The translations under genes were made by a program, and so were the position numbers. The notes under the pieces were generated by a model. It did not search any database, was not told the origin of the DNA, and saw only the letters and a list, made by a program, of their open reading frames with translations. Shown in pieces: positions 7,876 to 11,375 of a stretch of DNA of 11,375 bases. Numbering within the stretch: the stretch's first letter is position 1; every line of letters begins with the position of its first letter. The stretch covers positions 17,155-28,529 of the forward strand of contig DLGO01000107.1 of the NCBI GenBank assembly GCA_002482725.1. Reading direction: 5' to 3'. The DNA comes from Bacteroidetes bacterium UBA7692. Lineage in GTDB: Bacteria; Bacteroidota; Bacteroidia; Chitinophagales; LD1.

Positions 7876-7949
7876 GGTCTTATAGCTCAGCTGGTTAGAG
7901 CATCTGACTCATAATCAGAGGGTCCCTGGTTCGAGCCCAGGTGGGACCA
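7876..7949 (+). tRNA. tRNA-Met (anticodon CAT; tRNA-Ile2 not excluded)
   Basis: This is a full 74-nt cloverleaf. The acceptor stem GGTCTTA pairs with TGGGACC (two G-T pairs). The D-arm is GCTC/GAGC, the anticodon stem TCTGA/TCAGA has loop CTCATAA and anticodon CAT at 7910-7912, the variable loop is GGGTC, and the T-arm is CCTGG-TTCGAGC-CCAGG. The discriminator is A7949; CCA is not fully encoded (CCG follows). Initiator tRNA is unlikely because the acceptor begins with a normal G-C pair and the anticodon stem lacks three G-C pairs. CAT could also be elongator Met or lysidine-modified Ile2, which the eye cannot separate. Confidence 0.95.
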
Positions 7950-7955
7950 CCGCGT

Positions 7956-7990
7956 AAAGGGTTTCAACGTCAAGTTGAAACCCTTTTTTT
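7956..7990 (+). terminator. Intrinsic terminator of the tRNA
   Basis: A perfect 13-bp hairpin, AAAGGGTTTCAAC (7956-7968) with GTTGAAACCCTTT (7974-7986) and a 5-nt loop, is followed by more T (T-run 7984-7990). It lies 6 nt after the tRNA and should end its transcript. Confidence 0.92.
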
Positions 7991-8880
7991 ATTCCCGCCA
8001 AACTGATGTGCTTGGGTACTTTCCACAGCCTAACCGCCGCGCTTTGTGTCATCACCAACCGTCTTGCGTCAGCCACCATATTCGCTGTTTGCTATTTTCT
8101 GAAAGCCAAGTTCGTTAAACCCGTCTTTCCCTGAAAAAACTGCGGTACTTTTAAACCACCTCCCTCGCCTTCTTTACCTTCATTATCAACCACTTCTAGC
8201 ATTTCCGCTGCGGTAGTTGCTGCGGTGGTGTGAACGCCCGCGCTGCGGTATATTTTACCACTTTGTCAAAGAACATCTACCTATCTGACACCAACATTCA
8301 TATCACCCGTTTAGTGTCATTTCCTCAAACTGCTATACCATTTTTAAACTGATAATCAATGTTTTACTTCAATTCCAAAAATGACATCAAAACTTTTTTG
8401 AATGTCGTTTAGTGTCAACACCGCCCCCGTAGCCCTGGTGGGTGTCTCACCACCATCTCGCGTAAGCAATGTATTCGTACTGTGCTGTCGGTAAAACTTG
8501 CGGTACTTTTCCCTCACCCACATCTGTTAAAAAATGGCGGTGGTTGGCGGTGAGTGGCGGAATTCGCGCTTTTCAGCATGGGTTCACCTATTCTTGCGGT
8601 ACTTTTTTACCCATAAATCTTTATACACCAACACTTTCACCCAAATTCTGTCGGTAAAATCAACATCAGAATTGTCGGCTTTTTTACCGCCACACAGTCA
8701 AAAAAGTGGCGGTGGTTGGCGGAAATCGCGTTTTTTCAGTGTTTTTGCAATTGTTAAAACCTGCGGTACCCATTTGCGGCATTTCTGTCGGTATTTCTTA
8801 CCTACGCGCCATCCTGTATCCTCCCAGGTTTGTGTCCTCACAAAACGGAAATAGAACAAAATTCCCGTTTGTATTTAGAC
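7991..8880. repeat. Gene-free stretch with dispersed short repeats
   Basis: No convincing gene is present; open frames here are short and simply translate the repeats. Repeated words are: TGCGGTACTTTT at 8141-8152, 8499-8510 and 8595-8606, with a shorter TGCGGTAC at 8762-8769 and TGCGGTA variants at 8209 and 8244; CTGTCGGTA at about 8485, 8649 and 8785; and TGGCGGTGGTTGGCGG at 8535-8550 and 8707-8722. Several copies can fold into small hairpins of the type GGTA-loop-TACC, and CGGTAAAA (8652-8659) can pair with TTTTACCG (8682-8689). A further hairpin TGGTGG/CCACCA is at 8436-8455. It is probably a decayed intergenic repeat family; its role is unknown. Confidence 0.7.
8308..8417 (+). repeat. 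Direct repeat CGTTTAGTGTCA, two copies
   Basis: Identical 12-mers lie at 8308-8319 and 8406-8417 (98 bp apart). The first can pair with TGACAC at 8286-8291. Between the copies, a near-palindrome GACATCAAAA...TTTTGAATGTC precedes the second copy. No gene is present. The meaning is unknown. Confidence 0.55.
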
Positions 8881-9171
8881 TCTAAAAATCCGTGTTTTTA
8901 CATGAAATCTTAGTAATCCGTGATCCAAAGAACGCTCTGCTGTTTTCAGCGAAATCAGATGAATCAACCTTAATCAACGGTACTAATATAAATCCACACC
9001 TCTATCCGACTCTAGCAGAAAAAGCGGCAAAATATTTTAGGTCAGTTAACCTGCTGATTCTAAATGCGATGTGGGCTAATTAAAAATCGTTAATGCTTAT
9101 TTTTTGATGGTATTCCGGTGGTAAGGATTGTTTACCACTGATCAAAAAGTGGATATACTGCCAATGCCACC
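8881..9171. other. AT-rich stretch without a supported gene
   Basis: AATCCGTG occurs twice (8887-8894 and 8915-8922). A 63-codon plus-strand frame (8892-9083) has no recognisable motif, no TAnnTTTG element before it, and is probably chance. On the minus strand, a short frame ending at 9080 encodes WHWQYIHFLISGKQ and may be the tail of a decayed gene. The base composition is much more AT-rich than left of the tRNA. Confidence 0.4.
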
Positions 9172-9423
9172 TTATAGAAAATTGAGTACCAATACCGTCA
9201 AAATAAATGTAATGCAGATAAATCGTAACGGAATGACAGCATAAGATTCCAATCTGGATTTTATAGCACCAAACAACACTATCAACAAAAAAATTCCTAA
9301 TACAGAAAAAGAATACGCTACCCAAAATGAAGAATCTCCTTCCATTTTTTGGAACTTGCTATCTTGCATTACTATTACTGTAGTCAATATTAAGATAACA
9401 TCTATCCAAAAAATCCGCTCCAT
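9172..9423 (-). CDS. Small three-helix membrane protein (paralogue of 10225-10497)
   Basis: The 83-residue hydrophobic protein starts MERIFWIDVILIL. Likely membrane helices are at about 4-19, 35-54 and 64-83, with a short charged loop (DSKFQKMEGD) and a positive loop (AIKSRLES). It shares the FWID start, the loop with I-K, and the Y..I.LR.ICI.F.L end with the 90-residue protein at 10225-10497, so the two are paralogues. The family is not recognised. A perfect TAAATTTG element ends 4 nt before the ATG, which supports it as a real gene. It lies 44 bp after the DUF3592-like gene on the same strand. Small paralogous membrane proteins in AT-rich patches are often orphan immunity proteins, but nothing here proves that. 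Confidence 0.7.
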   Translation of the reverse strand: MERIFWIDVILILTTVIVMQDSKFQKMEGDSSFWVAYSFSVLGIFLLIVLFGAIKSRLESYAVIPLRFICITFILTVLVLNFL

Positions 9424-9436
9424 AAGTCAAATTTAG
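9411..9436 (-). repeat. 26-bp promoter-plus-start repeat, copy 1
   Basis: This segment holds the TAAATTTG element and the first codons (ATG GAG CGG ATT) of the 9423 gene. It recurs at 9937-9962 with one mismatch in 26 bp. Confidence 0.85.
9428..9435 (-). promoter_or_regulatory. -7 element of the 9423 small gene
   Basis: TAAATTTG on the minus strand is a perfect TAnnTTTG and lies 4 nt before the ATG at 9423. A TTTG exists upstream, but 28 nt away, longer than the usual spacing. Confidence 0.55.
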
Positions 9437-9467
9437 CACACTTCCATTGATAAGGTTGTACTCCAAA

Positions 9468-9923
9468 TTAACATATAAGAAAGTATTTAATATTCACTTT
9501 GGCGCTTATCATACCAATCCAAACTATCAGGAAATTCGTATCAACTTCTTTAAAATTACGTCTGGTAATTCTAAGCATTGAACACTCCGGATTTTTATAA
9601 CTATAAACTACAGGTAATGTTTTATTATAAAATAATCCACCTTGGCTAGACTTAAATGTTGGAAATGTAGATGTTTCACGATAAATCCTTCCATCTACAC
9701 TGTATTCATATCTAATGGAAAGTCCTGTTGGACGACCATATGGCCTGGTTTCAATAACTTTACCTATCGTCCAGCTTGGATATTTAAGAATATTATCAAA
9801 TCGATCTCCTGATCTTTTAAAAAAGTAAATCCACCCTCCCAAAATAGAAGTTAATATCAATACGACTAAACCATTTTTTATCTTCTCTTTAAATTTAGAA
9901 AGATTAGAATTGGTTTCTCTCAT
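9468..9923 (-). CDS. DUF3592-like membrane protein
   Basis: The 151-residue protein from ATG at 9923 starts MRETNSNLSKFKEK. An N-terminal membrane helix (about 17-36) is followed by a soluble beta-rich region with GKVIETRPYGRPTGLSIRYE (54-73), YSVDGRIYRE (74-83) and FYNKTLPVVYSYKNPECSML (98-117). This pattern (an expression of the type xYxYxVxGxxY, then FPVxYxxxNPxxS) is that of DUF3592-type small Bacteroidota membrane proteins, whose function is unknown. A second hydrophobic stretch is near 130-150. The frame extends upstream to a TTG at 9956, but that part only translates the 26-bp repeat, so the ATG is used. The promoter is probably in the repeat (9954-9961). Such genes are common in accessory islands. 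Confidence 0.75.
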   Translation of the reverse strand: MRETNSNLSKFKEKIKNGLVVLILTSILGGWIYFFKRSGDRFDNILKYPSWTIGKVIETRPYGRPTGLSIRYEYSVDGRIYRETSTFPTFKSSQGGLFYNKTLPVVYSYKNPECSMLRITRRNFKEVDTNFLIVWIGMISAKVNIKYFLIC

Positions 9924-9936
9924 AAATACAAATTTG

Positions 9937-9962
9937 AAATCCGCTCCACAAGTCAAATTTAG
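9937..9962 (-). repeat. 26-bp promoter-plus-start repeat, copy 2 (start codon lost)
   Basis: This copy of 9411-9436 has one mismatch, which turns ATG into GTG. Reading on gives V-E-R-I, after which it differs and soon meets a stop. It is probably the relic start of a lost paralogue of the 9423 gene. It still carries a perfect TAAATTTG (9961-9954) that could drive the gene at 9923. A second near-consensus CAAATTTG (9929-9936) ends 5 nt before that ATG. Confidence 0.8.
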
Positions 9963-9984
9963 TTTGTTTTTCTCTACCCAGTTC

Positions 9985-10012
9985 TTCTACATGTTGCGCA
10001 GCACATGTAGAA
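9985..10012. repeat. 10-bp inverted repeat (hairpin)
   Basis: TTCTACATGT (9985-9994) pairs perfectly with ACATGTAGAA (10003-10012) around an 8-nt loop. It lacks a T-run, so it is not a classic terminator. It lies between repeat A and the promoter of the 9923 gene. Confidence 0.8.
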
Positions 10013-10023
10013 CTTTAGATAAA

Positions 10024-10040
10024 GGGGTTCTCTGAACCCC
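10024..10040. repeat. 7-bp GC-rich hairpin
   Basis: GGGGTTC-TCT-GAACCCC is a perfect hairpin with a 3-nt loop at the edge of repeat A. It may end transcription or mark the repeat boundary. Confidence 0.75.
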
Positions 10041-10098
10041 GGCTACCCTTCGCTAAACTCCAACAATCCTTTTAGCATGCCATAAAATCATAACAACT
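10028..10098 (-). repeat. 71-bp repeat, copy A
   Basis: It aligns with 10580-10650. The ungapped first 46 bp (10028-10073 with 10580-10625) are identical at 36 positions; the rest aligns with small compensating gaps. On the minus strand both copies can encode a short tail ending in KRI-x-GV before a stop, so they may be decayed 3' ends of related genes. Confidence 0.75.
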
Positions 10099-10224
10099 GT
10101 TCAGATACTTTTGTCACATATCCCTATCTATAATGCAAATATCATTTGCACGTTCAAGGATTCAAATCCTATTTATCTATTAGTAAACATACCCTGCAAA
10201 ACATAGTAAAAAACGAATCGCCAA

Positions 10225-10497
10225 TCACATATCTACCAGTTTTAATAAAAACCATATCAATAAAAAGTTGATACAACAAATCCTTAGTAATATCCTGTTG
10301 TATGTATGTCTATCTTTCTTAATAATCCCAACCGCTGTTAATATTACGATTAAAGCCAACATAATTACACCAGAATACATAGCCAGATCTTTATATTCAT
10401 CATGCCTACTAAGTAACGGCTTAAAACTTAAGGATATAAAAACCATACTTATAAGTAAAGAAAGATCAATCCAAAACATTAAAGTCTCTATTTTCAT
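10225..10497 (-). CDS. Small three-helix membrane protein (paralogue of 9172-9423)
   Basis: The 90-residue protein from ATG at 10497 starts MKIETLMFWIDLSLL. Likely membrane helices are at about 7-25, 40-58 and 68-87, separated by a charged loop (LLSRHDEYKD) and a positive loop (IIKKDRHTY). It shares the FWID start, helix spacing and the LR-x-C-x-I-x-F end with the 83-residue protein at 9172-9423. The family is not recognised. An upstream ATG (10506) adds three residues but lies inside the space between promoter and start, so 10497 is preferred. A perfect TAAATTTG ends 6 nt upstream. The gene stands alone between repeat B and repeat A, like a cassette. Confidence 0.72.
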   Translation of the reverse strand: MKIETLMFWIDLSLLISMVFISLSFKPLLSRHDEYKDLAMYSGVIMLALIVILTAVGIIKKDRHTYNRILLRICCINFLLIWFLLKLVDM

Positions 10498-10503
10498 GTA
10501 ATA

Positions 10504-10511
10504 CAAATTTA
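10504..10511 (-). promoter_or_regulatory. -7 element of the 10497 small gene
   Basis: TAAATTTG on the minus strand is a perfect TAnnTTTG, 6 nt before the ATG at 10497. No -33 TTG is seen in the 40 nt upstream. Confidence 0.5.
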
Positions 10512-10554
10512 TCTTCCACGTAATCTACCACGCTCTTAGCCATGTTCTAAGGGC

Positions 10555-10580
10555 ATGTCGTATCCCGCATAAAACGACAT
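10555..10580. repeat. 7-bp inverted repeat (hairpin)
   Basis: ATGTCGT (10555-10561) pairs with ACGACAT (10574-10580) around a 12-nt loop. It touches the edge of repeat B, as the hairpin at 10024-10040 touches repeat A. Confidence 0.7.
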
Positions 10581-10650
10581 TCTCCGAACTCCAACTACCC
10601 CTCATTCAACACCACCAATCCTTTTCAGCAACATAAAAATCACCACAACT
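10580..10650 (-). repeat. 71-bp repeat, copy B
   Basis: This is the partner of 10028-10098. On the minus strand it lies 69 nt before the TAAATTTG of the 10497 gene; copy A lies 67 nt before the TAAATTTG at 9961. The stretch from 10651 to 10745 holds no gene; it has an inverted pair TCGCCAT (10690-10696) and ATGGCGA (10729-10735). Confidence 0.75.
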
Positions 10651-10745
10651 ACTCCCTAAATCTACCCCTTCTTTTCAACTATTTGTATCTCGCCATTTAG
10701 AAATTCTATCCGATATACCTTTCAGACCATGGCGAATAGCCACTT

Positions 10746-11375
10746 TCAATATCCCTCATACCACTCAAACTTATCCGAGATAATACTTTCTTTCTCTAAC
10801 CTCAGATAATTCAGAAACGCATCTGCCACAGGGGAAAATCTTTTACCCTTGTTCCAGATAATCCGCCATGTAGATGTAATGGGGAACTTTTTAATCGGAA
10901 TAATTTGCAGGTCTCCGCTGTTAAGCTCATTTTTCAAACCGATCAATGGCATTATCGATGCACCAAGCCCTGCAATTACCGCTTGTTTTACCGCCTCATT
11001 AGAGGTGAGCTCCATGTTCTTTTGTATGCTTAGGCCATTTTCCAGTATAAACCTTTCTATCGCATACCTGGTACCGGAGCCTTGCTCCCGGAATATGATG
11101 GGCAGCTTTTCCAGCAATCCGATTTCGTATGGTTTGCTCTTGTAGGTTTCATCTCTGTTGGCAACCAGGTAAAGCTTATTTTGCAGTAAATCCAGGTATT
11201 CAATATTCTGTAATGCGGGTAATATAGAAACCAGCGAAAAATCGACTTCATTATTCTCCAGGCTCTCTATTACTTTCGCCTTATTCGTTACATCCATTAC
11301 CAGTTCTATTGCCGGATGCTTTTTTAAAAATCCACCGATAAAGTATGGCATCACATACTTTCCGGTCGACACCAC
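10746..11375 (-). CDS. LysR-type transcriptional regulator, C-terminal effector domain (5' end outside window)
   Basis: The last 210 codons of a LysR-type regulator end in TGA at 10746-10748. The visible part is the periplasmic-binding-like effector domain: VSTGKYVMPYFIGGFLKKHP at its start, an inner block VIESLENNEVDFSLV, FREQGSGTRYAIERFI, and AVIAGLGASIMPLI, which are typical LysR substrate-domain landmarks, in the manner of CbbR-like regulators. The N-terminal DNA-binding helix-turn-helix is beyond the right edge; the first codon in the window is an internal GTG, not a start. Its target and ligand are unknown. Base composition is nearer to the left part of the window than to the AT-rich patch, so it may mark return to core chromosome. 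Confidence 0.9.
   Translation of the reverse strand: MVSTGKYVMPYFIGGFLKKHPAIELVMDVTNKAKVIESLENNEVDFSLVSILPALQNIEYLDLLQNKLYLVANRDETYKSKPYEIGLLEKLPIIFREQGSGTRYAIERFILENGLSIQKNMELTSNEAVKQAVIAGLGASIMPLIGLKNELNSGDLQIIPIKKFPITSTWRIIWNKGKRFSPVADAFLNYLRLEKESIISDKFEWYEGY

Noticed and set aside
8534..8854. 106-codon plus-strand open frame in the repeat region
   Set aside because: It translates the GGCGG and TGCGGTAC repeats, has an odd composition, no promoter element at its start, and the two repeat copies lie in different frames.
7991..8880. CRISPR array
   Set aside because: The repeats are short, unevenly spaced and of several types; no regular repeat-spacer pattern and no cas gene.
8892..9083. 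63-codon plus-strand open frame
   Set aside because: No family motif, no TAnnTTTG element before it and no neighbour on the same strand; probably chance.
10150..10175. TTCAAATCC resembling a tRNA T-loop; possible att copy of a tRNA end
   Set aside because: The base before TTC is A, not G, the stem does not form a 5-bp/7-nt T-arm, and the sequence does not match the tRNA at 7876-7949.

Overview
The window reads as a chromosomal segment of a Bacteroidota bacterium, plausibly of the Chitinophagaceae/Sphingobacteriia type (the family level is inference). Supporting signs are several -7 promoter elements of the form TAnnTTTG, the absence of obvious Shine-Dalgarno sequences, a GSCFA-domain protein, a Bacteroidota-style MerR regulator and a SPASM radical SAM protein. 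The left two thirds (1 to about 7950) is dense and moderately GC-rich. The stretch from about 8880 to 10740 is clearly more AT-rich and sparsely coding.

Region 1 (1-3604, minus strand) is a probable three-gene operon: a MerR-family regulator, a 705-residue fused enoyl-CoA hydratase/3-hydroxyacyl-CoA dehydrogenase, and a Tat-exported, lipid-anchored FAD oxidoreductase that runs off the left edge. Gaps are 28 and 20 bp. Region 2 (3728-4756, plus) is a lone SPASM radical SAM gene, best started at a GTG at 3740. Region 3 (4769-6115, minus) is a two-gene operon: a small YHS-domain lipoprotein and a FabH-type ketoacyl-ACP synthase III, 2 nt apart, with a well-formed promoter. Region 4 (6206-7833) holds a GSCFA protein (plus) and a YihX-like HAD hydrolase (minus) that converge and overlap by 28 bp. 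Each has a TAnnTTTG element ending 4 nt before its ATG, so both mRNAs are probably leaderless.

Region 5 (7876-7990) is a tRNA with anticodon CAT followed by a strong intrinsic terminator. Region 6 (7991-about 8880) has no convincing gene. It is full of short dispersed repeats, including a 12-mer TGCGGTACTTTT three times and a 16-mer TGGCGGTGGTTGGCGG twice, 172 bp apart.

Region 7 (about 8880-10745, minus) is an AT-rich accessory patch. It has two paralogous three-helix small membrane proteins and a DUF3592-like membrane protein. Two of the three genes sit behind the same module: a diverged 71-bp repeat, then hairpin(s), then a TAAATTTG promoter about 68 bp away. A 26-bp copy of the start region of one small gene is also pasted upstream of its neighbour, with the ATG changed to GTG. 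This looks like serial duplication of small-gene cassettes, as seen for orphan immunity-type genes, but no toxin is visible and the function is unknown. Region 8 (10746-11375, minus) is the effector-binding part of a LysR-type regulator cut by the right edge.

The best candidate for something undescribed is the cassette-like module in region 7. The dispersed repeats after the tRNA and the recurrent leaderless promoter geometry come next.
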